A stretch of 64,000 nucleotides of DNA from Ursus arctos (taxonomy: Eukaryota > Chordata > Mammalia > Carnivora > Ursidae): contig NW_026622863.1 of NCBI RefSeq assembly GCF_023065955.2, forward strand, positions 42,328,177 through 42,392,176, in the 5' to 3' direction. The notes below the pieces were generated by a model. That model had not been told where the DNA came from, ran no database searches, and worked only from the letters and a program-made list of their open reading frames with translations. Within the stretch, counting starts at the first letter, position 1. Each line of letters starts with the position of its first letter. The position numbers were made by a program, and so were the translations under genes. Below, piece after piece: positions 11,974 through 23,678 of this stretch.

Positions 11974-12874
11974 TTATAGAACCCCCTGTAATACCTCCTG
12001 TAGGGCTGGTTTCGTGGTTACGAAATTGGCTAGTGACTGTCGATTCTGAAATGTCTTTATTTCTCCATCAATTCTGAATGACAGCCTTGCTGGATAAAGG
12101 ATCCTTGGCTGCATGTTTTTCTCTGAAAGGGCTTTAAAAATGCTCCCCCAACCCTTTCTCTCATTCCAGGTCTGTGTAGACAGGTCTGATGTAATTCTGA
12201 TGCCTTTGCCTTGGTACGTGAGAAATTTCTTTGCCCTGGCCGCTTTCAATACTGTTTCCTTGGATCTCATATTTGCGAAATGCACTATGACGTGACGTGG
12301 TGTAGGTCTGTCATGGTTGAGCTTGGGAGGGGTCCTCTCTGCCTCTTGGACACGAATTTTTGTTTCCCTTGCTAGATTAGGGAAGTTTTCAGCTACAATT
12401 TGTTCAAATATCTCTTTTAGATCTCTGTTTTTCTCCACCCCCTCGGGGATGCCGATGATTCTAACATCATCGTTTCGTTGAGTCAGTAATCTCCCGTAGC
12501 CAACATTCGTGGGCGTGGATTTTTTTAAGACCATCTTCTATTTTTATTTTTTCCTCTATTAACCCATCCTCCAATTCACTAACCCTTTCCTCCGCTTCGG
12601 TGACCCTGGCCGTCAGAGCCTCTAGTTTTGCCTGCATTTGGCTCATAGAATTTTTAATTTCTGTCAAATTCGCTCTCATTTCCGCCCTTAGGGATTGTAT
12701 ATTCTCAGTAATATTTTCCTGAATACTTTTTTCAAGTCTACTCATTATCTTGACCATTGTTACTCTGAATTCCATTTCTGATAATTTGATTACATCCATA
12801 TCCGTTACTTCTGTGGCAGAGGCCACTGACTCACTGTCTTTTCTTTGCTGGGGGGGGCTTCTCCTTCTTGTCAT
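11974..12874 (-). pseudogene. L1 ORF1 (RNA-binding chaperone), frameshifted
   Basis: ORF1 proteins form coiled-coil trimers that coat L1 RNA. The start at 12874 reads MTRRRSPPQQRKDSESVASA. A heptad-rich coiled-coil stretch follows (SMSQMQAKLEALTARVTEAE). Around 12467-12534 the frame shifts. The RRM/C-terminal part then reads RIIGIPEGVEKNRDLKEIF through HVIVHFANMRSKETVLKAAR to the stop at 11974. Length and domain order are normal for the family; one frameshift breaks it. Confidence 0.92.
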
Positions 12875-12976
12875 TCTGATGAAGAGAGGTTGCGGGGTTT
12901 CCAGAGCCCAAAATTATTGACTGGGTCCCAGGCCGTGCCCCTTGTTTTATAGGGATCTTAGAGATGTGGGCTTCTT

Positions 12977-13177
12977 CTTTAAAGATTTTATTTATTTACT
13001 TATCTGAGAGAGGGAGACAGACAGTCAGCAAGGACGAAACAGAAGCAGGGGAGTGAGAGAGGAAGAAGCAGGCTCCCAGCGGAGGAGCCCGATGAGGGAC
13101 TCCTTTCCGGAACGCTGGGATCACGCCCTACGCCGAAGACAGGCGCTCAATGACGGCGCCACCCAGGCGCCTCCAGT
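12977..13177 (-). mobile_element. SINEC nested in the L1 5' UTR
   Basis: A minus-strand SINE flanked by a 12-bp TSD, TGTGGGCTTCTT, at 12965-12976 and 13178-13189. It therefore post-dates the L1. The head end carries GGCGCCTGGGTGGCGCCGTC on the minus strand, with the A box partly mutated. Confidence 0.93.
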
Positions 13178-13574
13178 TGTGGGCTTCTTGATTTTTCAGC
13201 CTGCCTTCTGTATTCTGGGGGAGGGGCCTGCCGCGCCGATACTCAGGCAACCCTGTTTGGGTAGAGTCTCCGTGTCCCCTGCGAGGGAGGATGGGGATGG
13301 GCACTCTCTGAGCCGGTATTTCCAGGCTTTTGTTCTCTGGCGGCTTTCCCTGGCGGCCGGCTATGCCTCTTCTGAGGGTCAGAGCAGCAGAGGCTGCATT
13401 GTCGCAGAACAGAGGGATTGCGGCCCGTTCTCCACTGATGTTCTGGCCACTTTAACTCTGTTACTGTTGGTGCTGCTCAACCCTGCAGCGTCCCGGGATG
13501 TGCGCACCAACTCGGCGACCCTGCCCTCACTTCCAGGGCCGGCGCGTCTCTGTCCTTTGTGTTTCTAATGCCGC

Positions 13575-13945
13575 CAGCCACCGGCCGCCCCGCGCGCTCC
13601 CGGGTCTCCCGGTCTCAGTCTATGCCCGGTGAGCACACCTCGATTCCGGAGTTTCTTGAGAAGCCTGGTGGCGCGCGCACCCGGTTCAGGGTCTCAGTCT
13701 GCTGTTTCGCGGGTGCCGACCGCGAGTCCGCCCGCTCCCCCGTGCAGGTGGCCCGCCAGCTGCCAGCCGCCCCGCGCGCGCTCCGGGAGTTCCCGGTCTC
13801 AGTCTGGATCCCGTGAGCACACCGGGATTCCGGTGTTCCGGGAGATGCCTGGTGGCGCGTGCGTTCACGGCTCACCGGTCTCAGTCCGCTCTCTCGCGGG
13901 TGCCCTCTGTGTGTCCGCCCGCTCCCCCGTGCAGGTGGCTGCCGC
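13575..13945 (-). repeat. Tandem duplication (about 185 bp) in the L1 5' UTR
   Basis: GGTCTCAGTC at 13611 recurs at 13795 (184 bp), and CCCGCTCCCC at 13731 recurs at 13918 (187 bp), with matching text between. The full-length L1s near 25.2 kb and 55.6 kb carry this unit only once. It lies in the GC-rich promoter part of the L1, so it could act as a promoter monomer. Confidence 0.8.
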
Positions 13946-14199
13946 TTCCCGGCGCCCAAACGCGGCGGCTCCCTCCCCCTTCCGTTTATCTTCCGATATC
14001 CGTGCACGGTTTACAGCTCCCCTCTTGGTACCTCAATACTCAGCGCTGGAGATGTTCATTTGTAGAGATCCAGATGCATCATCCTGCGTCTCAGGCTGAT
14101 TCCGTGGTTATTTAGGCTGGTCTGGTACCTATCCAGCTCGACTCAGGGGACCGGCTGAAAAAGGGGTCCCCTACTCCTCCGCCATCTTAACTCCTGGAC

Positions 14200-14215
14200 C
14201 TGGTGTCCCACTTCT
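14200..14215. repeat. Target-site duplication, right copy, of L1 7786-14199
   Basis: Exact copy of the 16 bp at 7770-7785. Confidence 0.95.
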
Positions 14216-14600
14216 GGTGATACCATATTGATCAGTGTTCAAGTGCTATCCACTTAATTCTTTTATAAGGCTCTCCTTCCTTTTTCACCTATCAATAGAA
14301 GAAGGTATCCCCCCCATACACAAGGAGATAAAACTTGGTTCTTAGCAGGAACAGGTACAAAACTCTTAAGATATTATAATGGTTTGTGGCCCTTGAGGCC
14401 ACACAGTACACAAACACATAAAGACAGTATATCTGTGGTATTAAAATTTCATAGTTGAATGATGATAGGAAAAAAAGATGTCAAAAAGCCTCTTTGGGAG
14501 CTAATAATGAAAAAAATTTTTTAAGAAACAGTGACCTAAAGGTTATAACATCCATTTATGATTGATGGTGAAATCTGTTATTCCATCAGGGATTACATAT
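14216..14600. other. Old repeat remnant and unique sequence, no gene
   Basis: The first ~90 bp continue the LINE relic that ends at 7769. The block at 14418-14510 resembles 19447-19540, which suggests a diverged shared repeat of unknown class. No coding signal. Confidence 0.45.
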
Positions 14601-14614
14601 AGTGATTTTTTAAA

Positions 14615-14616
14615 TT

Positions 14617-14663
<47 letters not shown>

Positions 14664-14742
14664 TAAGGGAGACAAGTTTACTGAATATACCACAAGTGGG
14701 TGGTTGGCAGGACAGCAGAGCAGAGGCTGTCTGCCTACTTAC
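14615..14742 (-). mobile_element. Short L1-mobilised retrocopy of an unidentified RNA 3' end
   Basis: A perfect 14-bp TSD, AGTGATTTTTTAAA, flanks the insert at 14601-14614 and 14743-14756. On the minus strand about 75 bp of non-SINE, non-L1 sequence contains ATTCAGTAAACTTGTCTCC and runs into an AATAAA-rich tail, seen as (TTTA)n on the plus strand. The source RNA was not recognised. Confidence 0.7.
14660..14665. repeat. (TTTA)n microsatellite within the retrocopy tail
   Basis: The TTTA/ATTT array runs from about 14616 to 14665 and is the expanded tail of the retrocopy. The coordinates given mark its right end. Confidence 0.7.
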
Positions 14743-14759
14743 AGTGATTTTTTAAAAAT

Positions 14760-15746
14760 TCTCTTACTTTCTTCTGCATTTCTTAGTTGAAGTTCTGTAA
14801 ATATTCTTTGTCGGCTATTTGGTTATCTTTAAAATTCAGTTCACATAGACAAAAATCGATTTGATTCTTTCCCTTTATGTATAAGTTTTCGGAGAATTGA
14901 GTTGGTGTCCTACAACCTCCTAAATAGTCCCAAAAGTAAGTGAGTCCGTTTATTTTGAGTATCATGTGACTCATGGGTTTTTGAAATACATTTGATATGT
15001 TTCAAACCATTGTAATCCTTACTCTTTTTTTAGTCTCAAACTGCCCTCTGTTTAGCCAGTGGGAGTCCTTTCTGGTCAGCTCCTGTGTCTTTGACATGAT
15101 CATATTAGAACGGATAGCTTATTTGCTTTCTGGCACAAGTTGTCCCGAGTTCACCTTGTACATTTTCTGTGCCAGACCTGCAATGAGCCATTTCTCTAAG
15201 CAGTTCTGGTTCCTCTTATGCGGCATGGCATATAGAGACAACAGTCTGGATATTAGGAGTATTCATTGCCATAGGGCCATCATTTCTTCCAGGCCTTTTC
15301 AGTGGACAACGCTAATAAAAACTTTTTTTTTAATGTGTAAACCATACATCATAAATTTGGAATCATATTTCCATTCAGACCAATGATAACAGGGTATTTT
15401 CTTATTTATTTTTATACGTTGTCTCTTTCCTTTTATACTAACGTTCTTGGTTGCTAATAACATTAATATAATTCATTTTACCCTAAAATGTACTTATAAT
15501 GGTTTCAAAGCAACAATAGCACTGTTAAAACTATCAAGATAGGGAATGTATTTAAATTTATTTTGGTTATCATATTTTCTATATTTAAGGTTCATGTGTT
15601 ACATTTGGTTATGTCCCTTTCACCTCTTAATCAAGAATAAATGTTCTCATAACACTGATTTTTTAAAAATTTTATTTTGATATAATATTATACTTACAGA
15701 AAAGTTGTCCCCCAAAATAGTAGAATGAACTCTCCTGTGCCCTTAT
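14760..15746. other. Old LINE-like and unique sequence, no gene
   Basis: AT-rich. Parts (for example TTCTGTAAATATTCTTTGTC and TTGTCCCGAGTTCACC) look like ancient L1 3' UTR. Short open frames show no domain. Confidence 0.4.
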
Positions 15747-15762
15747 AGATTTACCATTTATT

Positions 15763-15961
15763 TATTTATTTTTTAAATATTTTATTTACTTATTTGACAG
15801 AGAGAGACAGCCAGCAAGAGAGGGAACACAAGGAGGGGGAGTGGAAGAGGAAGAAGCAGGCTCTCAGCGGAGGAGCCCGATGTGGGGCTCGATCCCAGGA
15901 CTCTGGGATCACGCCCTGAGCTGAAGGCAGACGCTTAACGACTGAGCCACCCAGACGCTCC
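15763..15961 (-). mobile_element. SINEC
   Basis: Flanked by a perfect 16-bp TSD, AGATTTACCATTTATT, at 15747-15762 and 15962-15977. On the minus strand the head GGAGCGTCTGGGTGGCTCAG carries the pol III A box, and GGGATCGAGCCCCACATCGG is the B-box region. Confidence 0.95.
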
Positions 15962-15979
15962 AGATTTACCATTTATTAA

Positions 15980-16600
15980 CATTTAGTTTTTTGTTTGCTC
16001 TTTCCTTCTACATACATACTTTTTTTTCTGAACCGTTTGGTAATAATTTTCAGATGTCATGTTCCTTTATCCATAAAAATATACCAGTGTCTTTTCCTAA
16101 GTACAAGGACTATCTCTATAGTTCATTTATTAAAATCAGGAAATGCATCATAGACATAATAATTATTTAATTCAGAATTCATAGAAAAATTTCACCCGTT
16201 GTCCCAGTATTGTCCTGTATAGCTTACTTTCCACTGATCTGGGATCCATTCCAGAATCATATCTTGGATCAAACATTCCATTCAGTTATCACATCTCTTT
16301 AGTCTTCTTTAATCTGAAACAATTTCTGGGTCTTTTTTTTTTTAATCATTATCTTGATATTTTTGAAAAGTACAGGTCAGTTATTTTGTAGACCGTTCTT
16401 CAGTTTGCATGTCTTCAATGTTTCTTCCTGATTGGATTCAGGTTATAGATTTTTGGCAGAAAAAGTGCTTCAGTTCATTCCCCAGTACCTTCAGTTGGCT
16501 GTGTTTTGTACAGCCTACATTTGATAGTACTTTCTGTAAGGAAGTTAGTCCAGGAGGATGTTAATCATCATTGGAATTGGAAGTCTTCTCAATTTAGTCT
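15980..16600. mobile_element. Ancient LINE 3' UTR relic
   Basis: The series TTTGGTAATAATTTTCAGAT, CCAGTATTGTCCTGTATAGC, GATCCATTCCAGAATCATA and TCTTTAGTCTTCTTTAATC resembles old L1 3' UTR sequence of the same kind as 7090-7769 and 33040-33890. Confidence 0.5.
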
Positions 16601-16616
16601 CGATTTAGGTTTCTCT

Positions 16617-16815
16617 CTTTTTTTTTAAGATTTTATTTATTTATTTGACAGAGATAGAGACAGCCAGCGAGAGAGGGAACACAAGCAGGGGGAGTGGGAG
16701 AGGAAGAAGCAGGCTCCCAGCGGAGGAGCCTGATGTGGGGCTCGATCCCAGAACGCCAGGATCACGCCCTGAGCCGAAGGCAGACACTTAACGACTGAGC
16801 CACCCAGGTGCCCCT
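16617..16815 (-). mobile_element. SINEC
   Basis: TSD CGATTTAGGTTTCTCT at 16601-16616 against CAATTTAGGTTTCTCT at 16816-16831. Minus-strand head GGGGCACCTGGGTGGCTCAG and B-box region GGGATCGAGCCCCACATCAG. Confidence 0.95.
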
Positions 16816-16922
16816 CAATTTAGGTTTCTCTTATATAAATGAAGTTGAACATTTTTCAGATGTTTAATGGTCCATTGGTTTTTCCTTTTTTATGAATTGT
16901 CTTTTTTTGTTTTGTCCTTTTT

Positions 16923-17092
16923 TAAAAAAGATTTTACTTATTTATTTCAGAGAGAGAAGAGAGAGAAAGAGCACACAAACATGAGCAGGGGGAGGGGCAG
17001 AAGGAGAAGCAGACTCTCTGCTGAGCAGGGAGCCCAACGCAGGGCTTGATTCCAGGACCCTGGGATCATGACCTGAGCCACCCAGGCACCTG
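16923..17092 (-). mobile_element. SINEC, internally deleted
   Basis: TSD TGTTTTGTCCTTTTT at about 16909 against TGTTTTATCCTTTTT at 17093-17107. The head is present on the minus strand but the segment between the A-box region and GGTCATGATCCCAGGG is shortened. Confidence 0.85.
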
Positions 17093-17356
17093 TGTTTTAT
17101 CCTTTTTAATAATGATTTTTAATCTTTCTCTTGATTTTCAAAGTGAAGCTCTTTTGGTCTTAGGAAGAGTTACTTTTTTTTTTTTTTTTTTTTTTTAGTT
17201 TGCAGATATCTTCTCCCAATTTGTTATTTGTGTTTGTATTCTTTTCTCTAGGCAATTTTTAAATATAGTAAAATGTATTCATTTGATTGTAAGAAATAGA
17301 AAGGCTTTTCTCCTTTCAACCTAAAAGGAACTCAACCATTTTTTTTTCTTTTAGCA

Positions 17357-17682
17357 TGCCTGTGGACTGAATGTTTGACCCTCCTCAAAAACTCCTATGT
17401 TGAAATCCTAATGCCCAAAACGATAGTATTTGGAGGTGGAGCCTTTGGGAGGTAATGACATCATGAGAATAAATTCCTCATGAATGAGGTTAGTGCCTTT
17501 ATAAAAGAAGCCCAGTGAGGATACAATAAGTCTGTGACCAGGAAGAGGGCCCTCATTTGGCCAAGCTGACTCCCTGATCTTGGACTTCCAGCTTCCAGAG
17601 CAGGGAGAAATAAATTTCTGATATTTTAAGCTGCCTGTCTGTGGTATTTTGTTACAGCAGCCCAAATGAACTAAGACTGGCA
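17357..17682 (+). mobile_element. MLT1-like solitary LTR (ERVL-MaLR)
   Basis: TG...CA-bounded block with the characteristic order CTATGTTGAAATCCTAATGC, TTTGGAGGTGGAGCCTTTGG, GAGAATAAATTCCTCATGA, CTGATCTTGGACTTCCAGC and GAAATAAATTTCTGATATT, ending ACAGCAGCCCAAATGAACTA. No internal viral sequence adjoins it. Confidence 0.8.
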
Positions 17683-17689
17683 TTTTAGT

Positions 17690-17860
17690 GATTTCAGTTT
17701 TTAATATGTAGATCTCTCATCCATTTAGAGTTAGTCCTGGTATGTGGTGTAAAATGTGGATCCAGTTTTACTTTTTACAATAACATTTATGAAATAATCC
17801 ATCTTTCCCTAGAGACCAGAGGTCCTACGATTCCATTAATCTGAATGTCTATTCAGGTGC
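17690..17860 (-). mobile_element. Old L1 ORF2 relic
   Basis: TCTCTCATCCATTTAGAGTT and GTGGATCCAGTTTTACTTTT match, in reverse, the ORF2 region that codes for [11 protein letters not shown] in the younger copies. Confidence 0.55.
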
Positions 17861-17869
17861 CAGTAGCCA

Positions 17870-19549
17870 GTATTTTAGTGATAGAGACTTTAAAATCTCT
17901 TTTAAATCTCAGTTCTCTTCTTTTTCTAGGCATTTTCTGGCAATTCTTGCTTTTTTATTTTCTTGCTCAATGAATTTAAATTTAATGTGTCTATCACCAT
18001 ACTTGTTAGTATTTTTATTGGGATCATATTTAATTTATATTTTAATTTACGTATCAAATATCCTATCCATGTTCAGAGAACCTTTCTATATCATTTTAGC
18101 CAATGTATTCTCAATAAGGGTGATACTGCCTCCTAGGGGACGAAAACTGTTGTTGGGCAGGGGTGGGGTGAGGAAATCTTAGATACAGTAATGGTTTGTG
18201 GCTCTCCAAAGTGCAGTTTAGCCAACAAAGTCTTGTTCCTGATTATTTACTCTCTCGTTGGCATTTCTTGGATATCACATGAACAGCACCAACATTGAGG
18301 TCATAGAAGATATATGTATGCAAGGTAAATGCTACCAAAAAAGATCAGTGCTCCAAATCTGTGGCAAATAGGTGGCTGTAAATGGAGAACATTCTCTCAA
18401 ATGATGGCTCAGTCTTGAAGTTGTATCACAAGAGGTGGCCTTGCATGAACTCATTGGCTGCCTTGTGGAAGTTGTTTATATTTGATCATGCTTCCGTGTT
18501 TGACTTGGGATTTGAGGATTAAATAAAAATAATGTTTTATTATCCTATAAAGTTATTCAACATGTCTCATAAGAGACAAATTTGGACTTAGCTAAGGGAT
18601 GAGTCTATTCAAGGATCAGTGCAGTGAGGGAAGGAAGACTTGTAATTGGGAGAACATTCCACCCATAAGATCTGCAGGCGTCTAAAAGGTCAGGCAGAAA
18701 AGAATTTTCTTTTATAAGGAGGGTAAACAAGGCCAGAAAGAAGTGGATGTGGCAGTGTGGGATGAGTGGGTGGGTGGTCAGTTGTGTAGATTTTGTTCTC
18801 TGCAGTCAGCTGGGGAGTGGCTTGAGTCATTGTTAAGAGGGTCGTTTGCATCCTTTGCTAGCTCAGAATATAGGGTAGGCCAAATTTCAATATAGGGAGA
18901 AGGAGAGAAGTCTGACTAACATTTGGTCAAGTGAAGTTATCAGGCATTTTGTCCAGATTAGTCAGTAGGGTCCAACAGCTCAGCCAGTCATTTATAAGAC
19001 AAAGAATGGCCATTTGGAGGCTCTGCCTGGCCTTGTCATTGGTTAAAATAGGTTAAATAGGTTAAAATTGGGTCATCCTCCAGTCTTATCTAAGTTATAT
19101 AAGGAAGGGAGATTCATTTCATTCAGCTGTTTCCTGGTCCACAAAGATTGAGGGGGTATCTCTCATCATGGCCATTTTTCAGAATCATAGAACTGGGTAA
19201 AGTTTAACATTGTGAAACCCATCAATTATGTCAACTGCTGAGAAGTCAAAATGTTGACAATAAGGGAATGAACATCAAACAGCTAGTTAAAGTTTCTTCT
19301 ATCTAGTGAAAGTTAAGTTCACTAAAAAATTTTTTTTAAGAAATTAATTATTCAATTATTTTACTTTTTCTGGAGAAGAATGGTTTTGAATATGTTAAAA
19401 ATTTGATTACATTGTTTATATTATATACTTACATAAATACATATATTACAGTATATCTGTCCTATTAAAATTTCATAGTGGAAGGGACAGTTAGAAAAAA
19501 AAAGTATCTAAAATGGCTCTTCAGAGGGGCAATGATGGAAAAAGGTGAT
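17870..19549. other. Non-coding stretch, no gene seen
   Basis: About 1.7 kb of moderately AT-rich sequence. Some of it (18560-19140) has the feel of an old LTR or ERV remnant but I cannot name it. The right end (19447-19540) is related to 14418-14510. Confidence 0.4.
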
Positions 19550-19564
19550 GAGAAATGCTGTTCT
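19550..19564. repeat. Target-site duplication, left copy, of L1 19565-25568
   Basis: GAGAAATGCTGTTCT recurs exactly at 25569-25583. Confidence 0.94.
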
Positions 19565-19863
19565 TTTTTTTTTTAATTTTTTAGTTTTTTTTTTAATGTT
19601 TTTTTATTATATTATGTTACTCATCATACAGCACATCCCTGGTTTCTGATGTAAAGTTCGATGATTCATTAGTTGCGTATAACACCCCGTGCACCATGTA
19701 ATACGTGCCGTCCTTACTACCCATCACCAGTCTCTCCCATTCCCCCTCCCCTCTGAAGCCCTCAGTTTGTTTCTCAGAGTCCATAGTCTCTCATGTTTCA
19801 TTCCCCCTTCTGATTAACCCCCCTTTCTGTATCCCTTTCTTCCCCTACCGATCTTCCTAGTTC

Positions 19864-22800
19864 TTATGTTCCATAGATGAGAAAAATCATATGATAATTG
19901 TCTCTGCTTGACTTATTTCACTTAGCATTATCTCCTCCAGTGCCCTCCATGTTGCAGCAAATGTTGAGAATTCGTTCTTTCTGATAGCTGAGTTATATTC
20001 CATTGTATATATGGACCACAACTTCTTAATCCAGTCATCTATTCAAGGGCATCTTGGCTCCTTCCACGATTTAGCTATTGTGGACAATGCTGCTATGAAC
20101 ATTGGGGTGCATATGGCCCTTCTATTCACTATTTCTGTATCTTTGAGGTAAATACCCAGTAGTGCAATGGCTGGGTCACAGGGTAGCTCAATTTTAAAAA
20201 TTTTAAGGGAACTCCACACTGTTTTCCAGAGTGGCTGTACCAACTTGCATTCCCACCAACAATGTAGGAGGGATCCCCTTTCTCCACATCCTCTCCAACA
20301 ATTGTTGTTTCTTGCCTTGTCTATTTTTGCCATTCTAACTGGCATAAGGTGGTATCTTAGTGTGGTTTTGATTTGAATTTCCCTGATGGCTAATGATTTT
20401 GAACATTCTTTCATGTGTCTGTTAGCCATTTGTATGTCATCATTGGAAAAGTGTCTGTTCATATCACCTGCCCATTTTGTGATTTGTTTATTTGTTTCTT
20501 GTGTGTTGAGTTTGAGAAGATCTTCGTAGATCTTGGATACCAGTCTTTTATCTGTAGTATCATTGCAAATATATTCTCCCATTCCGTGGGCTGCCTCTTA
20601 GTTTTTGTGACTGTTTCCTTGGCTGTGCAGAAGCTTTTTATCTTGATGAAGTCCCACAAGTTCATTTTATCTTTTGTTTCTCTTGCTTTGGAGATGTGTC
20701 ATGAAAAAGTTTGCTTTGGCCGATGTCATAGAGGTTCCTGCCTATGTTCTCCTCTAGGATTTTGACGGATTCCTGTCTCACATAGAGGTCTTTCATCCAT
20801 TTGGAGTTTATCTTTGTGTATGGTGTGAGAGAGTGGTCGGTCAAGTTTCATTCTTTTGCATGTAGCTGTCCAATTTTCCCAGCACCATTTCTTGAAGAGA
20901 CTGTCTTTTTTCCACCAGATGTTTTTTCCTGCTTTATCAAAGATTAGTTGCCCAAAGAGCCGAGGGTCCATTTCTGGGTTCTCCATTCTGTTCCATTGGT
21001 CTATGTGTCTGTTTTTGTGCCAGTACCATGCTGTCTTTGTGATCACAGCTTTGTCGTACAGCTCGAAATCTGGCATTGTGATGCCCCCAGCTTTGTTTTT
21101 CCTTTTCAACAGTTCCTTGGCGATTTGGGGCCTTTTCTGGTTCCATACCAATTTAAGGACTGTTTGTTCCAGTTCTTTGAAAAATGTCCTCATTAGTTTG
21201 ATCGGGATAGCATTGAAAGTGTAGATTGCTCTGGGTAGCATGGATATGTTAACTATGTGAATTCTTCCGATCCATGAGCATGGAATATTTTTCCATCTTT
21301 TTGTGTCTTCCTCAATGTCTTTCAAGAGTGATTTGTAGTTTCTAGAATATAGATCCTTTACGTCTCTAGTTAAGTTAATTCCAAGGTAACGTATGGTTTT
21401 TGGTGCTATTGTAAATGGGATGGAGTCCCTAATTTCTCTTTCTTCAGTGTCATTATTCGTGTATAGAAATGCAACTGATTTCTGAGCATTGATTTTGTAT
21501 CCCGCCCCATTACTGAATTGCTCTATAACTTCTAATAGTTTAGCCGTGGATTCTTTTGGGATTTCCATATAGAGTATCATGTCATCTGTGAAGAGAGACA
21601 TTTTGACTTCTTCTTTGCCAATTTGGATACCTTTTATCCCTTTTTGTTGTCTGATTGCTGTTGCAAGGACTTCTAGTACTATGTTCAATAGTAGTGGTGA
21701 GAGTGGACATCCTTGTCGTGTTCCTGATCTTAAGGGAAAGGCTTCCAGCTTTTCCCCATTGAGAATGATATTTGCTGTAGGCTTTTCATAGATGGTTTTT
21801 ATGAGATTGAGGAATGTACCCTCTATCCCAACACTCTGCAGGGTTTTAATCAGGAAAGGATGCTGTATTTTGTCAAATGCTTTTTCTGCATCAATTGAGA
21901 GGATCATATGGTTCCTGAGTCTTTTCTTGTTAATATGATGTATCACGCTGATCGATTTGCGAATGTTGAACCACGCTTGCATCCCAGGGATGAATCCCAC
22001 TTGGTCATGATGGATAATCCGTTTAATGTACTGTTGGATTCTATTAGGCAGGATCTTGTTGAGGATTTTGGCGTCCATATTCATTAGGGAAATCGGTCTG
22101 TAATTCTCCTTTTTGATGGAGTCTTTCCCTGGTTTGGGGATCAAGGTAATATTGGCCTCATAGAATGAGTTTGGTAGCTTTTCTTCTGTTTCTATTTTTT
22201 GAAATAGCTTTAGAATAGTACTGTTTCTTCTTTGAATGTTTGGTAGAAATCCCCAGGAAAACCGTCCAGGCCTGGAGTTTTGTTATTTGGAAGGTTGTTT
22301 ATCACTGACTCAAACTCTTCATAATTAATTGGCCTGTTTAAAAAATCAATTTCTTCCTGTTTCAGTCTTGGTAGCTTTTAGGTTTCCAGGAAGGCCTCCA
22401 TCTCTTCCAGATTGCTTAATGTATGGGCATATAGCTGTTGATGAACGTTTCTAATAATCCTTCCAATTTCATTAGTGTTGGTTGTGACCTCTCCTTTTTC
22501 ATTCATAATTTTATTAATTTGGGTCCTTTCTCTATTCTTTTGGATAAGTCTTGCCAGTGGTCTGCCGATTTTATGGATTCTCTCAAAGAACCAGCTTCTA
22601 GTTCTATTGATCTGCTCTACCGTACTCCTGGTTTCTAATTCATTGATGTCTGCTCTAATCTTGGTCAACTGCTTCCTCGTACGTGGATTAGGCCTGTCCC
22701 TCTGTTACTGTTCCAGCTTCTTGAGGTGAGAATATAAAAACTACATTTTAGATTTTTCTATTCTTTTGAGTGAGGCTTGGATGGCTATGTATTTCCCCTT

Positions 22801-23678
22801 AGGACTGCCTTTGCAGTATCCCATATGTTTTGGACCGTTTTGTTTTCATTCTCGTTGGTCTCCATAAATTGTTTAAATTGATTTTTGACTTTCTGGTTTA
22901 TCGAGTCATTCCTGAGCAGGATGGTTCTTAGTCTCCTAGTGTTTGAGTTTCTTCCAAATTTTTCCTTGTGGTGAGTTCCAATTTCAGAGTGTTGTGGCCT
23001 AAGAATATGCATGGAATAATTTCAATCTTTTGGTATCGGTTGAGACCTGTTTTGTGTCCCAGAACATGGTCTATTCTTGAGAATGTTCCATGGGCTAAAA
23101 TAGAATGAGTATTCTTTGGTCTGGGGTGTAGTGGTCTATATATATCTATGAGGTCCAACTTGTCGAGTATGGCATTCAAAGCTCTTGTTTCTTTGTTGAT
23201 TTCTTGCTTAGGTGATCTGTCTATTGCTGATAGTGGAGTGTTGAGGTCTCCTACTATTAGCGTATTTTTATCTATACATCTCTTTATTGTGCTTAAGCGT
23301 TGGCTTGTGTATCTTGCTGCTCCCCTGTTGGGGGCATATATATTTATAATTGTCATATCCACTTGTTGGATACATCCTTTAAGAATAATATAGTGCCCTT
23401 CTGTTCTCTAACTATAGTCTTTAGTTTAAAATCCAATCTGTCTGATATGAGAATTGCTACCCCAACTTTCTTTTGAGGTCCATTGGCATCAAAGATGGTG
23501 TTCCATCCCTTACTTTCAGTCTGAAGGTATCTTTGGGTTCAAAATGCGTCTCTTGTAGATAGCAAATGGATGGGTCATGTCTTTTTATCCAATCTGCAAG
23601 CCTGTGTCATCTTATGGGAACATTTAGGCCATTTACATTGAGACTGATTATTGAGAGATATGATTTTAATGATGCCAT
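19864..23678 (-). pseudogene. L1 ORF2 relic, multiply frameshifted
   Basis: Open pieces are at 23362-22928, 22668-22378, 22144-20726 (472 codons, including [20 protein letters not shown]) and 20582-20043. In the reverse-transcriptase site the text is [11 protein letters not shown], so the Asp pair is kept but the preceding Ala is Thr. At the codon where the other two full-length copies have TGA this one has TTA, with a separate TAG two codons earlier. Confidence 0.9.

Larger units (their letters stand above)
7786..14199 (-). mobile_element. Full-length L1 LINE, best preserved of three
   Basis: The insertion is bounded by a perfect 16-bp TSD. It has poly(T) at 7786-7800 (poly(A) on the minus strand), 3' UTR, ORF2 (11905 to 8082), a spacer of about 70 bp, ORF1 (12874 to 11974) and a CpG-rich 5' UTR of about 1.3 kb that includes a later SINE. 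The 5' UTR retains many CpGs and ORF2 keeps a 936-codon open stretch, so it is the youngest-looking full-length copy. It is antisense to the plus-strand KRAB unit. Both ORFs carry breaks, so autonomous movement is unlikely. Confidence 0.96.

Noticed and set aside
13053..14115. Overlapping open frames up to 171 codons on both strands
   Set aside because: They lie in the GC-rich L1 5' UTR and the nested SINE, with no conserved protein pattern.
14600..14670. (TTTA)n array considered as an independent microsatellite or CRISPR-like repeat
   Set aside because: It is bounded by the retrocopy's TSD and is best explained as the expanded A-rich tail. There are no spacer-repeat units.
15790..15972. SINE heads considered as tRNA genes
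   Set aside because: They carry pol III A- and B-box-like text but no cloverleaf acceptor pairing, and they have SINE tails and TSDs.
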